From contig WMKK01000015.1 of assembly GCA_012295225.1 (NCBI GenBank), positions 410,421 to 474,420 of the forward strand: a DNA stretch of 64,000 nt, written 5' to 3'. A program made the translations under genes and the position numbers. Of this stretch, positions 1-11,429 are shown piece after piece. The notes beneath the pieces were generated by a model that made no database searches, was not told the origin of the DNA, and saw only the letters and a program-made list of their open reading frames with translations. Each line of letters begins with the position of its first letter. Within the stretch, counting starts at the first letter, position 1. The stretch comes from Ostreococcus mediterraneus. Its lineage: Eukaryota > Chlorophyta > Mamiellophyceae > Mamiellales > Bathycoccaceae.

Positions 1-1
1 G

Positions 2-163
2 ATTCAACAAATCGAACGCAACTTGTTGAGCTCTGGCCCGGGCCGTCCGGCGGGTTTAGTCCCGGATAAATCAAACGTCGTCGATAAGAAGACATCCCGC
101 GAATTTGATCGACTGTCCAAGCGTCTCGATAAGATTCAAGAACAAGTGAAATCGCGCGATTAG
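2..163 (+). CDS. 3' end of an unidentified gene
   Basis: The window opens inside a reading frame of 53 codons that ends at TAG 161-163. The visible C-terminus is hydrophilic and ends [10 protein letters not shown]. It has a heptad-like run of charged and hydrophobic residues ([16 protein letters not shown]), so it may be the end of a coiled coil. The start and any domain lie upstream of the window and the family cannot be recognised. Composition matches the other coding sequences here. Confidence 0.55.
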   Translation: MQQIERNLLSSGPGRPAGLVPDKSNVVDKKTSREFDRLSKRLDKIQEQVKSRD

Positions 164-461
164 ATCAGCATTACACGCAGCATTACTATTCATAGACATA
201 CGCACCACATTCATTTTATTTCATTTCATTTCGCATCCGCTCCGCGTCCCGCCGTCGGCCTGTATGGATAAACACACCACGCGCGCACCGCGCCGTCACA
301 TCCCGCCGCAGTCGCTCTCTCGCGCCTCGACACACCGCACGCACACGCCGTCGCACGCGCATTCACCGCGCACGCACCGCATCTCGCTCGTCCTCGCGCG
401 CGAACGCACGCACGCCTTCACGCGTCGCTTTTTCACACCGCTGACGTCACCACTTTCACCG

Positions 462-905
462 ATGCAATCTTTACGCGCCACCACGGCGTACGCCACCGCG
501 CCGGCGCTCCACCGAGGGCGATCGACGAAATCCACCCCCGCGCGGTCTATGCGCACGGTCACGCGCGCCGGCACGACGTCGATTCAGTTTGTCAAGGGAC
601 AAAACGAAACCTCGGTGCCCGAAGTCAAGCTCACGCGAAGCAAGGATGGCACCAACGGCACCGCGTTTTTCATCTTTGCCGAGCCCGACGTGTTCGAAAG
701 CGGCCAAGGGGATATTACTGGGATGTTTTTGACCGATTCGGAGGGCGAGATGAGCACCGTGGATGTGAACGCGAAGTTTATCAACGGCAAGCCGAGCGGT
801 ATCGAGGCGCGATACGTCATGAAGACGGAAGCCGATTGGAACCGATTCATGCGTTTCATGGAGCGCTACGCCGAGGACAACGGGTTGGGATTCTCGAAAA
901 AATAG
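462..905 (+). CDS. PSB28: Photosystem II assembly protein Psb28, plastid-targeted
   Basis: Encodes a 147-residue Psb28 (Psb13/Ycf79), a stromal-side factor that binds CP47-containing photosystem II assembly intermediates. The first ~45 residues are rich in A, T, R and S, as expected for a chloroplast transit peptide. The Psb28 domain runs from [20 protein letters not shown] to the end and includes [27 protein letters not shown] and [21 protein letters not shown], close to cyanobacterial and plant Psb28. The frame is open upstream to an ATG at 264, but that adds 66 R/H/T-rich residues. The ATG at 462 gives a normal-length precursor. Family assignment is firm and the exact start is inferred. 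Confidence 0.93.
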   Translation: MQSLRATTAYATAPALHRGRSTKSTPARSMRTVTRAGTTSIQFVKGQNETSVPEVKLTRSKDGTNGTAFFIFAEPDVFESGQGDITGMFLTDSEGEMSTVDVNAKFINGKPSGIEARYVMKTEADWNRFMRFMERYAEDNGLGFSKK

Positions 906-1105
906 AGACTCGCTCGACGCGTTGAGACGGCACACGATGACGATGATGGAGTTGGTTTAGCTTTGAAATGAAAAAGAAAGTAAAAAAATACTGAATCACT
1001 CGCTCGCTCCCGCACATGTCGTCGCGCGCGACTTTGCTCGGTACGCACGCGTCGCGCACGCACGCACGCACGCGTACATCGCGTCGCATCGCACATCGCG
1101 CGCGC

Positions 1106-1814
1106 ATGGCGTGCTCGACGCGCCCGAGTGCGCTCGTCGCGCTCGGACTCACCGGGTCGATTGGCATGGGAAAATCTACAGTGTCGCACATGTTGCGCGA
1201 CATGAACGTCGCAGTGCTCGATGCTGATGAGGTACGCGCGATGCGCAATTCGTTATGCGCGCTGTGTGGATGACTGACCGCGGTTGCGCGCGCAGGTGGT
1301 GCGAGATTTGTATGCAAAGGATGGCGCGGGCGCGCGCGCCGTCGCGGAGCTCTTCGGCGACTCGACGCTCGATGCATCCACTGGCGACGTCGATCGCGCC
1401 GCGCTCGGTGCGATCGTGCTCAAGGACGACGCTAAAATGGCCGCTCTCGAGGCGGCGATACATCCTTTGGTCGAACGTGCGAGGGAGGAGTTTAAACGCG
1501 CGCGCGAGGACGCCGGGGACGTCGTCGCGGCTTTTGACATTCCGTTGTTGTTTGAGAAGGGATACGAGAGCGCGTTCGATGCGATTTGCGTCGTGAGCGC
1601 GGGAAGTGAAGACATACAGCGCGATCGAGTGTTGGCGAGGCCAGGGATGACGGAGGAGAAGTTTAAGGCGATCGTGGCGAGGCAAACGCCCGACGCGGAG
1701 AAGCGCGCGAGAGCGACGTATGTTGTCGAAACCGGATGTTCGATGGAGGATACGCGCGCGGCGGTGCGCGCGATGGTTGATGACCTCGTCGCAAAGGCGA
1801 GAAAATCGATGTAG
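1106..1814 (+). CDS. COAE: Dephospho-CoA kinase (CoaE type), one 64 nt intron
   Basis: Last step of coenzyme A synthesis: phosphorylates the 3'-OH of dephospho-CoA with ATP. Exon 1 ends at 1231 and exon 2 is 1296-1814. The intron 1232-1295 has donor GTACGC, branch ACTGACC and acceptor CGCAG, and joins LDADE to VVRDLYAKDG. The P-loop is LTGSIGMGKST, followed by LDADE and later AAFDIPLLFEKGYE and RDRVLARPGMTEEKFKAIVARQ, all typical of CoaE. Length from ATG 1106 is 214 residues, near the family norm. An in-frame ATG at 1016 would add 30 Arg/His/Thr-rich residues that could be an organelle presequence. Confidence 0.9.
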
Positions 1815-1912
1815 AGTAATCTAGAATTGTACAGTAATTGATTGAATGTAACTTACAGTGCTGGTGTACAGAGATGTTCGTATAACCGAAAAACGCTTCT
1901 CAGCGATTCGGG

Positions 1913-3337
1913 CTATCGATTGTCGAAATGCGCCGCTTCCCATTGCGCGGTGTCGTCTATCTCGCTCGGTGGTGGTGGGAGCACTAAACTCCTCAGCGAT
2001 GGCTCTGGGAACGTTCGTGGTGACTGCTTATGCGAAGAGACGATGTGCTCGCGGGACCAATGTTCGACGCCCGTCGCGTCGACGTCGACGTCAAACAAAC
2101 CGCCTTCAAGATTTCCAAAGTCATCTTCGTCGAGGTCCATGGATACGCGTCTGCGGTCCCATGGCCATCTCAACGTCGGTGTCGTCGGTCGCGGCGACGG
2201 CGTGCGTCGTTTGAAGATGCTCGAACGCGCGGCGTCGGCGATGGCGCTCGAGACGTGCGTCCCATCCGGCTCGGGACCGGCGCTATTCGTCGAGTTGTGT
2301 AGCACGTGCACTGGCGTCGGCACCGATGGCGGCAGTGTCTGTTGTACGGACATCCTCGTCGCATCTTGACCACGAGCCACGGCCACGGTCAACGCGCATA
2401 ACTGTGCGAAGGGTCCGTACTCATCCGGAGCCGAGACGCCGAGCGCTCGACATTGGTGCGCGCACATCGCCGCCACCGACCGCGTCAATAACCGAATCCC
2501 CGCCTTCAGCCTCATGCGACTTTCTTTCAGCTCGACGCCCGCTCGATCACCGTGCGAACCGTCGACGAGCGCGCGCGGGAGAAATAATGGAAACCGCGCC
2601 GATGCATTCGCCGGAGGCACGTCCCGCACGTGCACCGAGCCGCGATTTTCCCACGCCGAACCGCTCGCGTCGTCCCACGCCGATGTCGGTGTCCACACGT
2701 ACGACTCCGACCCGGCGTGCGCGCCGCGATGGAGCCTTGGAGCGTCGAGATATCGCGACGCGAGCGCGCTAAAGTGCATTAATACGCCTAAACCAGCCGC
2801 AAGCTCTCGCGCGTCAAATCCATCCGCGTCTCGCGCGTCTGGAATCCAAAATTCACACGCCCGTATCCCTCTCGGTGCCGCTCCTGGCGCGCCGTTCTGA
2901 ATCGTAATAGGCATTAACGCACGCAAATGCCGCATCGCGCGCGCAACGGCCGCATCGCACGCGCGACGCGCGCTCGAAAGCGCGCTTTCCGCCGTCGCGA
3001 GCGCGCAAGGCACCTCCACGTCAAACGCCGCGCGCTCCATATCGCTCAAACGCGCGTTCGCCCGCGCCAGCGCGCGCTCGCGCTGCGCCAAAATATCACA
3101 CTCCATATTCGCCGCGCTCGCGTGCGCGTCACGCGCGCGACGAAGCTGTTCGGCGCGCTCGCGTCGTCGCGTCAGCGCCTCGGCTCGGGACGCGTACGAC
3201 GCGCGCGCGAAGACATCCTCGCGCGCACCCGCGGCGGTTCGCGCTCGCGACGCGCGCCTCATCGCCTCCTCGACGCGCGCGCGCGCGAGCTCGCGCCGAG
3301 CGCACGCGTCGCGCAACGCGCGCTTTGCGTCATCCAT
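1913..3337 (-). CDS. UVRAG/Vps38-like autophagy and endosome protein
   Basis: A 474-residue protein read leftward from ATG 3337. The N-terminal ~130 residues are Ala/Arg-rich and helical (likely coiled coil). The central part matches the layout of the UVRAG/Vps38/Atg14 family: a helix LAAGLGVLMHFSALASRYLD, then a fPLFLPR segment, then LKAGIRLLTRSVAAMCAHQCRALGV, the counterpart of the family's LLNxNI helix. Such proteins form PI3-kinase complexes with Vps34, Vps15 and Beclin/Atg6. The C-terminal ~130 residues are disordered with an acidic patch. The frame stays open to a TTG at 3532, but ATG 3337 is the first usable start. Assignment rests on pattern and spacing, not on strong identity; another coiled-coil trafficking protein is possible. 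Confidence 0.55.
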   Translation of the reverse strand: MDDAKRALRDACARRELARARVEEAMRRASRARTAAGAREDVFARASYASRAEALTRRRERAEQLRRARDAHASAANMECDILAQRERALARANARLSDMERAAFDVEVPCALATAESALSSARRACDAAVARAMRHLRALMPITIQNGAPGAAPRGIRACEFWIPDARDADGFDARELAAGLGVLMHFSALASRYLDAPRLHRGAHAGSESYVWTPTSAWDDASGSAWENRGSVHVRDVPPANASARFPLFLPRALVDGSHGDRAGVELKESRMRLKAGIRLLTRSVAAMCAHQCRALGVSAPDEYGPFAQLCALTVAVARGQDATRMSVQQTLPPSVPTPVHVLHNSTNSAGPEPDGTHVSSAIADAARSSIFKRRTPSPRPTTPTLRWPWDRRRVSMDLDEDDFGNLEGGLFDVDVDATGVEHWSREHIVSSHKQSPRTFPEPSLRSLVLPPPPSEIDDTAQWEAAHFDNR

Positions 3338-3682
3338 GACGATGGCGAAACGTCGCTTGGCGACGGACGGTGATGTGCGCTCTGTGCGCGTCTTCGACGC
3401 GCGCGACGCGACCGCGTCGGTGTGCGACGATATGCGCGCGCGATCGCGCGCGCGAGCGGCGTCGGCGGCGGCGTCGGCGGCGCGCGCGTCGGCGGCGCGC
3501 GCGTCGGCGAATGATGCCGCGCAACAGCTCAACTGTTTTCAAACGCATCACGCCACATATCGTCGCGCGCGCGCGATCGAGCGACGACCGGCGGTGGGCG
3601 AATGGGCGCGACGCGCGACGCGCGAGCGGTGACGAGGCGCGCGCGCGACGGCGCGCGCGCGACGGCGACGACAACGACGGAG
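3338..3682. promoter_or_regulatory. 345 bp divergent promoter region
   Basis: Lies between the start codons of the UVRAG-like gene (leftward) and the MRG gene (rightward). It is dominated by GCG/CGA runs, including imperfect GGCGGCGCGCGCGTC repeats near 3465-3510. No TATA box or telo-box was seen. Any core promoters for both genes must lie here. Confidence 0.4.
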
Positions 3683-4519
3683 ATGATGCAGAGCGCGTTT
3701 AAACGCACACGGACGACGAAAGCGACGAAAGCGACGAAAACGACGACGAAAGCGACGACGGGGCGGCGGAAGACGACGGCAAAGGCGACGAAGACGACAC
3801 CAAAGAGCGCACCAGCGCGTGTGACGACCAAGGCGGCGGCGAAGCGCGCGACAAAGGCGGCGAAAAGACCACAGAGTGGTGTCGCGAGGACGTCAAAGAT
3901 AAAGACTACGGCGGCCGAGTCGCGGAAACGCGTCGCCGCCCGCATCGCGGCGGCTAAAGACGGACCAGTGAGTGTAGTGTCTGAATTACCCGCAGACGTC
4001 ATCGAGGCGCGCACGTTACGGGTGAATTTGTCAGCCACGTTGAATAAGACGTTGGCGAACGACTACGAGGAATCGAGAGGCGACGAGCCGCGCGCGACGA
4101 CGCGGGTTAATGTCACCGTTTCTGACATCCTCACGCGATTCACAGAGGAGCAGGCGGGGAAAGTAAAGTCATCCAAGTCGATGGAGACGATGCGAGTGAT
4201 CGTGCGCGGGATTGAAGACGCGTTTAATGATACGTTTTACGCGTCTCTGTTGTACAAGGATGAATGGCACGACGCCGAAGCGCAGACGCCGTCAAAGGTG
4301 TTTGGCGCGCTTCATCTCTTGCGTTTACTCGCGAAATTTCCAGACATGGTCTCGCCTCACGCGTTCGCTTCAGATGACCACGCCAAGATGTTGAATGTCA
4401 AGCTGAACGAACTCGGGAGATTTATAGATAGAAACGCGGCGGCGCTCGGCGTGCCGGCGCCGCCCAAACCAGAGCGCAAGTCAAAATCAGCCGTCAATCT
4501 AGACGCGGCTGACGCCTAG
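3683..4519 (+). CDS. MRG-domain protein (MRG15/Eaf3 family) lacking a chromodomain
   Basis: 278 residues from ATG 3683 (a second ATG follows at 3686). Residues ~1-95 are a basic Lys/Thr/Ala tail resembling a linker-histone tail. The MRG domain follows: LPADVIEARTLRVNLSATL, VNVTVSDILTRFTEE, VIVRGIEDAFNDTFYASLLY and SKVFGALHLLRLLAKFPDMV, ending in LNELGRFIDRNAAAL. These match the MRG fold that docks partners in NuA4/SWR and Rpd3S-type complexes. Animal and fungal relatives carry an N-terminal chromodomain reading H3K36 methylation; none is visible here and the basic tail occupies its place. The family call is firm; the chromatin role is inferred. Confidence 0.82.
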   Translation: MMQSAFKRTRTTKATKATKTTTKATTGRRKTTAKATKTTPKSAPARVTTKAAAKRATKAAKRPQSGVARTSKIKTTAAESRKRVAARIAAAKDGPVSVVSELPADVIEARTLRVNLSATLNKTLANDYEESRGDEPRATTRVNVTVSDILTRFTEEQAGKVKSSKSMETMRVIVRGIEDAFNDTFYASLLYKDEWHDAEAQTPSKVFGALHLLRLLAKFPDMVSPHAFASDDHAKMLNVKLNELGRFIDRNAAALGVPAPPKPERKSKSAVNLDAADA

Positions 4520-4712
4520 GCACGTATTAATTGTCACGATAGGAATTCTAGCACCCATATCGTTCGTCTTCGCGCTCGATGGCGCGTGCGTATGTGACAT
4601 GACGACGCGTCCCGCGCGGCTCGAGCCGACGCCGGCGCCGAAAGCCAAACCAAGCCTTGACGTCGCGTGCTCCTCACACCACCGCGCGCCACCGCGCCCA
4701 CCCGCGCCCACC

Positions 4713-7700
4713 ATGGCTCGCAAAGCCAAAGGGAAACATCGCTTAGGTGCGTCGACGACCCGCACGCGCGAGACGAGCGCGTGCGCGCGCGGAATTGTTG
4801 CGCAAAACGCGCCGCCGCCGCCGCCGCCGCCATTACCTAGTGATCGCATTCTCGCGCGTTCTCTCCCTCGTTCGATGCGATCTAGACGCGCGCGCTGACG
4901 CAAGATGTGTTTTACGCTGTAGATAAATACTACTACCTCGCCAAGGAGCAAGGGTTTCGTTCGCGCGCGGCGTTCAAGCTCGTGCAGCTGAACAGAAAGT
5001 ATGACTTTTTGAGCAAGGCGCGCGCGTGCATGGATTTATGCGCCGCCCCGGGAGGTTGGCTCCAGGTGGCGCAGAAATACATGCCAATGAGTAGTACGAT
5101 CGTTGGGGTGGATTTAGCGCCGATCCGCCCGATTCGTGGGGTGACGACGATTGTTGAAGATATTACGACACAGAGCTGTCGAGCGGCGTTGAAGCGGGCG
5201 ACGCCAGAGGGATTAAAATACGACGTCGTCATTCACGATGGTGCGCCAAACGTCGGGGGTAACTTTGCCAAGGAAAGTTATACGCAAGCGGCGCTGACGT
5301 TGGATTCGTTGCGATTGGCGACGGAGTTTTTAGCCCCTGGTGGTTGGTTTGTGACGAAGGTTTTCCGGAGCACAGAGTACCACGCGTTGTTGTACGCGTT
5401 TCAGCAATTGTTTAAAAAGGTGGAGAGCACCAAACCCGTGGCGTCGCGTGGGACATCGGCGGAAATTTATGTAGTGTGCATCGGGTATTTGGCGCCGACA
5501 AAGATTGACCCGCGACTGCTTGATTCCAAGCACTTGTTTGCGGATACCGAAGCGGAGATTCAGCCGCTCGACGTCACCAAGGACAACGGCAAACACAAGC
5601 GCAATAGAAGCGGTTACGCCGATGGTGCAGTGACGTTGTACAAAGAATGCGCTGCGGAGGATTTCATCGTGAATGACAAGCCCGGAGAGATGTTGGGGAT
5701 GCATCATCAGTTTATTTTAGACGGCGAGGTACGCGCGACGCGCCGGCGTCTTTCGCCTTTCGCCTTAATTTTTCTCCCTTGAACGATAAGCCACAACAAG
5801 TTTATGAAGATACAGCTTCACAGTTTGTTTGAAGGGAGGTCAGAGCCCCTGCTGAAACAAATCCTATAGTACAATGCCGTTTACCCATCTGAAACTTGGC
5901 TGGCTTTTCGTTTCGTTTTTTTCACGCGCCGCGCCGCCGCGAACGAGTCACTGACCCTCAAACGTTTTACCCGCGCATAGAGTCGTAAAGGTATGGTACC
6001 TCCAAAGGATGGTTGGATGGATCTCGATAACCACGAAGCCACGACGGATGAAATCCGCGCATTAGTGAGTGATCTCGGCGTTCTTGGCAAGGCTGATTTC
6101 AAGCTCTTGTTGCGTTGGCGCTTGACGATTCGCAAGCAAGCGGGTTTAGAAAAGAAATCCAAGGAGAAACGCCGTCGAGGTCACAGTGAGGCTTCATCAG
6201 ACGACGAGTCCGATGAAGAGGATTCCGATGAAGATGACGCCGAGGACGACGACGATGCAGAAGACGACGGCGACGACGAAAAGGATCAGCTTTTAGATGA
6301 AATGAGCGAGTTGAAGAACGCCATGGACGCGTCGGCGAGACGGGACAAGAAGAAAAAGGCTAAGATTAAGCAGAAAGAACGGCTTCGTGTCGCCCGTGGT
6401 TTGGCCACGCAAGGTGAAGCAATTGTAGACCAAGAAATGGATTTGTTTTCGTTGGCTCGTATCAAGACGAAAGGGGCTTTAGATACGGTGTCCAAGGCGC
6501 CAACGCCTGGCATTGACGCCGCGCACGACAGCGACGAAGACCCAGACGAAGGGTTATCCGACGAAGATTCTGATAGCGAAGTGGACGAGCGGCGATTAGA
6601 TAAGGAAGTCGATGACATGTGGGCCATGTATAAGGCACGTAGGACGAAGAAGGGTGATAAATTTACCGAGGTGAGCAAGGGGCGCGACAAACGCACCGAA
6701 CTCGGCGCGGGCGAATTGGACGAAAGCGGTTCAGAATCTGATTTAAGCGATCCAGCAGATGACGAATTCAAGTCCGACGACGATGAGCTCGAGTGGGATG
6801 ATGAAAATGACGACGCTGACGCACCCAAGGGTAAAAAATCCAAGGCGAAGCATGAGGCCAACCCTCTCGTTGTGAGCGACGGCTCCAAGCCTGCCGGTAA
6901 GAGCGCTTCGGCTGCCGCAAAGATGTGGTTTGCAAACGACTTGTTCGCGAGTGACACCAAGCCCAAAGCGGCGGCGAAGCCTTCGATGGATAGCGATGAC
7001 GATGATGCAGAAGAAGACGAGCCCGTGGTCAAGCCAAAGACGAAGAAGGATAAAAAGAAGAAATCCAAAGACGACGAGGACAACTTTGACGATTTACGTG
7101 CCAAGGCGAAGGAGGCCAAGGCTTCAAAGGCTCAAGCTAAGGAAGCGGCGAGATCCAAATCCAACACGAAGCGCGACAGCACGTATGATGATGAGTCCGA
7201 TGACGAAACCACGCGCAAGAAGAATAGAAAGAAGGCTAGTGGCGGGGATGATGGTTTTGAAGTCGCCCCGGCGGAGCGCGACGTGTCGAGCGGCTCGGAA
7301 TCTGACTCGGGAGGCTTTGGGTACGACTCTGAGGTTGATGAATTATCCGACGACACTCGCGCGCGCATTCTAGCTTTAGGAAAGAAGATGATCAACAAGA
7401 AGGAACGCGAAGAGCTCATTGAAGATGGGTACAACCGCTACGCGTTTGACGACGACGACGTCCCCGACTGGTTCGCCGAGGATGAGCGCAAATTTATGAA
7501 GCCTGTGCCGCAATACACCGCCGCCGAGCTCGCCGAAGCGAAAGCCTCGTTAGCCGCGGTAAACACGCGCCCTATTAAGAAAGTCGCCGAGGCTAAGTGG
7601 CGCAAGAAGAAACGGGCCGAGGCTAAAATTGCTCAAGCGCGCAACAGAGCCGCGAGCATCATCGAGCAAGACGACGTCCCCGACGTCTCCAAAGCCAAAG

Positions 7701-7930
7701 AAATCGAGCGCGTCTTCGCCCGCGCCCGTCGCAGCACGAGCGGAGCGATTAAAAAGCCCCGAAAAGTCGTGGTCGCGCGCAAGTACCACCGTGGCAACGC
7801 CGGCGGTCCGAGCGTCGACAAGCGTCAACTGGCCGACGCGCGCGGTCAAAAGAACACCGAAAAACGCAAAGGTGGCAAGCACGGCCGAGGTCGATCCACG
7901 ACTCGCGGCAAAGGTAAGCCAAAACGCTAA
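4713..7930 (+). CDS. SPB1: SPB1/FtsJ3 pre-rRNA 2'-O-methyltransferase, two introns
   Basis: Nucleolar methyltransferase of pre-60S particles that modifies the 25S rRNA A-loop. Exons are 4713-4746, 4923-5728 and 5981-7930 (929 aa). Intron 1 (donor GTGCGT, branch GCTGACG) joins [11 protein letters not shown] to [11 protein letters not shown]. Intron 2 (GTACGC, ACTGACC) joins HHQFILDGE to SRKGMVPP. The FtsJ domain shows the SAM motif DLCAAPGGW and the K-D-K-E set ([31 protein letters not shown]). Next come the [17 protein letters not shown] block, a long Asp/Glu/Lys-rich middle and the Spb1 C-terminal domain from [16 protein letters not shown], ending in a basic tail. Length fits the family (about 840 in yeast and human) with a longer acidic linker. 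Confidence 0.93.
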
Positions 7931-8221
7931 AAAATCATGGCACGCCGCCTTCATTGTAACAGCACATTTGTTTCATATCACGCGCGCGCAATTGAATTGC
8001 AAAAACGTAACGACAGCTGAGATTAAAATAAAAAAAAACAAGCTCAAAACTCATCCAAAATCCATTCCGCACACCTCGGCGCACGCGTCGTCGCGCGCGA
8101 ACTCTCGCGCACGCGCGCGCGAAACGCTCGACCAGTGCCGCGAACGCCGACGCCGACGCCGACGGCGGTCCGCGCTACTGCGAGCGACGACTCGAACGCC
8201 ACCGAGATCACTCGTACCCGT

Positions 8222-11200
8222 ATGAGCACAGCCGTGGCGTCCCCGACGCCCGCCACCGCGCTCGTGGACGCGCCAACGCCGCTGGAGAGTAAAACCGCGT
8301 TAGATGATTACGTCATCATTCGCCCCGTGGGCGAAGGGTCGTTTGGAAAGGTGTTTCAGGCGCGGCAAAGATATTCTGGTCGCGCGTGCGCGATGAAATT
8401 CATTCCAAAGCACGGGAAGAGCGAAAAGGATCTACGATCGCTTCGAAGTGAGATTGATATCATGAAAACGCTCGATCATCCAAATGTGATTAAGATGCTC
8501 GATGCGTTTGAGACGGCGATGGAGTTTGTGGTGGTGATGGAATTCGCGCAAGGGGTACTGTTTGACGTGTTGGAGCACGACGCNTCGTTGCCCGAACGGG
8601 AAGTGCGAGAGATTGCCATACAGTTGATCGATGCGTTGCATTACTTGCATGAGAATAGAGTTATACATAGAGATTTGAAGCCGCAGAATATATTGATAGG
8701 GACGGATAGGGTGGTGAAGGTGTGTGATTTTGGATTTGCGCGGTCCATGAGCAAGTCGTCGTTGGTGATGACGTCGATTAAAGGCACGCCGCTGTACATG
8801 GCGCCAGAGCTCGTGCAAGAGCAGCCGTACGACCGAACGGTAGATTTGTGGTCGGTTGGCGTGATTCTCTACGAGCTCTACGTCGGACAGCCGCCGTTTT
8901 ACACGAATTCGATTTATTCGTTGATTCAGAAAATTGTCAAGGATCCGCTCAAGTGGCCAGAGAACATGTCGCCATCGTTCAAATCGTTTTTACAAGGTTT
9001 ATTGAATAAAAAGCCCGCGCAGCGCTTGCAATGGCCATCGTTGCTCGACCATCCTTTCGTGCGCAAGGATGGTGCGCGTGATGACGTAGAGGCTGACGTC
9101 GCGAGCACCGCCAGCGAAGACGCACCCGCCGCGCCACACAAGACGCCGACAAAGTCAAGCGACCGTCCGAGGCGTGCGGGCGGTGCGCACGGCGCGCGCA
9201 CCGGCGGGCCAACGACGGCGTCGAGCTTGGAGCAAGTTAGCGAAGGGTTGCGCGAGCTCGAAGACATGGCACGTAAGTCTGTGGAGAGTGCCGCCGGATT
9301 GCGCCGCGACCGCGGAGCATTGTCAAAGCTCTTGGACACGTTGCAGCCGATAAAGCCCAACAAGTTCCTCCCGAGTTACATCTCCAATCGTACACTAGCC
9401 GCAAAGAAAGTTGAGGCTAAGCCACCAAAGATGGCTGACATCGCATCGGCGCTGCGCACGACGCTGGCGATGTTAAACGTCCCGAGATCTGCGTCCATGT
9501 CGGCGGGCGGCACATCGAGCGCAGTGGCCAAGGACCTGCCCGCGGCGGTCATTGCGGCGTGTAAAACGGCTGCGAGCGCGAAAGACCCGCCGCAACCCGA
9601 GCTTTTGGCGCTTGCAATCACAGTTTTAGCCGCGATCGCCGCACCTGATGGGTTATCACCGTGGTGTGGGCTGGGGTTGAGCGCGTATTTGACGCTGCTC
9701 GGCACGCTGCTCTTGTACCCGCAACGAGACGTCGGGGAAATCGTAAGCACCGCCGCGGCACGCGCGATTGCAGACGCAATTGAAGCTGCTATCGTGCGTG
9801 GTGTGAGTGCTGAGCTTTCGGGCACGCGCGTGGCGTTGGGTCCGCCCGGTCAGCGAGGCGGCGGCGTCACCGACGCGCTGTGCCAGGCGTTGGGGAAATC
9901 GTCTTCGGCGGCGACGGCGACAGAAACGTGCCGAGCGTTGTATGCTGCCACCGAGATAGGAACGTTGACGTCGTACGTCGCGGTGACGTTATCGATGAAA
10001 AACGATGCGACGCAGAAGCTTATTAGAAGCGCGACGACGAAGACTCTGTCGGCCAAATTGCTTGCAATCGTCACTGAGACTTCAGACGACGTCCGTGGGC
10101 AAGCCATGTCGGCGGATGGTGCGCGCATTTTAGCCGCCATTTTAGTCGACGAAACGTCCAAGCGAAGCATCACTTCAGAGAATGCAGAATTGAGCGCAGC
10201 GATTATGCGCGCTATGATTCCTTTGTTGAGTTCGAAGACGACGCATCCGGTGTTGACGATGCTCGACATTGGCGTATGCGAGGCGATGTGCTTGGCGCTC
10301 ACGGCGTTTACAAAAGTAGGCAAGACGGTGAAAGACGACGTTGTATATGACGTCACGCTAGAACCCGCGGCTAATTTGATCTTGCATCCGTTCAACTACA
10401 TGCTCACGAATGAGATGAACGTCGAGGCGACGGCGGCGGCGATGCCGAGATACCAAGCCATTGTGAGTGAACGCCAGGTGATGAAGACAATCATTTCGCG
10501 TTTACGAACGTCGCCACGCGATATTTGGCCGGCGCCCATTGCGTTAGCGAGCCGTCTTGTCATGGTCTCGCCGTCGTTTGCGGCTGAATTCATGGCAAAC
10601 GGGGGCTTAGACGCCACGCTATGCCGACGAGTGCTCAAGTCGCGGGACAACGCGCAAATCGTCGTCGACTGGCTTGTCACCTTGACCCAGCTCGCTCGCA
10701 TGAGCGCACGGAACTACACGATCATTGACGATGCTGATGTGACGCAAATAATCACAGAACTTCTCGATCATCCAGATCCGAACGTGCGAGCGCGGGCGTG
10801 TAATACCCTTGGCAATGTGTGTCGACACGACGCCTACTTTTACGACGAATTCCGTGAATTCAAGACGCTCGAGAAGCTCATCGAACGATGCAGCGACAGC
10901 GATCGAACGACGCGAAAATTCGCCGCATTTGCCATTGGCAACGCCGCATTCCATTCAGATGCGCTTTACGGTCCGCTCACTGCAGCGGTAGACCCATTAG
11001 TGCATTTGCTCGACGAACAAGAGGAACCCAAGACGCGGTCCAACGCCGCCGCCGCGCTCGGCAATTTGGTCCGCAATTCCAACGTCTTGTGCGACTTAAT
11101 GGTCAATTCAGGCGCCATGGACGCGTTGATCAACCTCATCGCCTCACCAAACGCCCTCAGCGAAGCCGCTGGAGATTCCCAAAGCCCATTGAAGATTGCC

Positions 11201-11371
11201 TTGTTCTCGCTCGGCAACATGTGCACCCATCGCGTGTGCAAAGAACGCCTCACAACGAGAAACCTAGAACCGCTCTTAGACAACCTCACGCAGTACGGTG
11301 ACGAAACAATCAAAAAGTACGTCACGCGCATCAAGCAAAAGATTGAGCGCAAACCCGCTCGAGCGGCATAG
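8222..11371 (+). CDS. TIO: FUSED/TIO-type serine-threonine kinase with armadillo repeats
   Basis: 1,049 residues. The kinase domain (about 28-285) has GEGSFGKVF, the ATP-site Lys in [23 protein letters not shown] and [26 protein letters not shown], the pattern of FUSED (STK36) and plant TWO-IN-ONE kinases. After a disordered linker the C-terminal ~600 residues form helical repeats, clearest as armadillo repeats in the last 230 ([47 protein letters not shown]). Plant TIO acts in phragmoplast expansion and FUSED acts in cilia. One undetermined base (8584) is the third position of GCN, so residue 121 is Ala whatever the base. The frame continues upstream to a GTG at 8135, but ATG 8222 is the first usable start. 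Confidence 0.92.
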   Translation: MSTAVASPTPATALVDAPTPLESKTALDDYVIIRPVGEGSFGKVFQARQRYSGRACAMKFIPKHGKSEKDLRSLRSEIDIMKTLDHPNVIKMLDAFETAMEFVVVMEFAQGVLFDVLEHDXSLPEREVREIAIQLIDALHYLHENRVIHRDLKPQNILIGTDRVVKVCDFGFARSMSKSSLVMTSIKGTPLYMAPELVQEQPYDRTVDLWSVGVILYELYVGQPPFYTNSIYSLIQKIVKDPLKWPENMSPSFKSFLQGLLNKKPAQRLQWPSLLDHPFVRKDGARDDVEADVASTASEDAPAAPHKTPTKSSDRPRRAGGAHGARTGGPTTASSLEQVSEGLRELEDMARKSVESAAGLRRDRGALSKLLDTLQPIKPNKFLPSYISNRTLAAKKVEAKPPKMADIASALRTTLAMLNVPRSASMSAGGTSSAVAKDLPAAVIAACKTAASAKDPPQPELLALAITVLAAIAAPDGLSPWCGLGLSAYLTLLGTLLLYPQRDVGEIVSTAAARAIADAIEAAIVRGVSAELSGTRVALGPPGQRGGGVTDALCQALGKSSSAATATETCRALYAATEIGTLTSYVAVTLSMKNDATQKLIRSATTKTLSAKLLAIVTETSDDVRGQAMSADGARILAAILVDETSKRSITSENAELSAAIMRAMIPLLSSKTTHPVLTMLDIGVCEAMCLALTAFTKVGKTVKDDVVYDVTLEPAANLILHPFNYMLTNEMNVEATAAAMPRYQAIVSERQVMKTIISRLRTSPRDIWPAPIALASRLVMVSPSFAAEFMANGGLDATLCRRVLKSRDNAQIVVDWLVTLTQLARMSARNYTIIDDADVTQIITELLDHPDPNVRARACNTLGNVCRHDAYFYDEFREFKTLEKLIERCSDSDRTTRKFAAFAIGNAAFHSDALYGPLTAAVDPLVHLLDEQEEPKTRSNAAAALGNLVRNSNVLCDLMVNSGAMDALINLIASPNALSEAAGDSQSPLKIALFSLGNMCTHRVCKERLTTRNLEPLLDNLTQYGDETIKKYVTRIKQKIERKPARAA

Positions 11372-11429
11372 CACCCCCATTGTCAATACGACGCATGTAC
11401 ACTATACCCATCTGCACACCTCGCCGCGC

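Noticed and set aside
3338-3532. 65-residue N-terminal extension of the UVRAG-like protein
   Set aside because: Its only start is TTG and the text is an Ala/Asp/Arg repeat.
6286-7119. Minus-strand Ser-rich frame
   Set aside because: Mirror of the acidic Asp/Glu/Lys region of SPB1; the Ser/Leu strings are complements of GAC/GAA codons.
8584-8584. Undetermined base in the kinase gene as a possible damage site
   Set aside because: It is the third base of GCN, so the residue is Ala in all cases.
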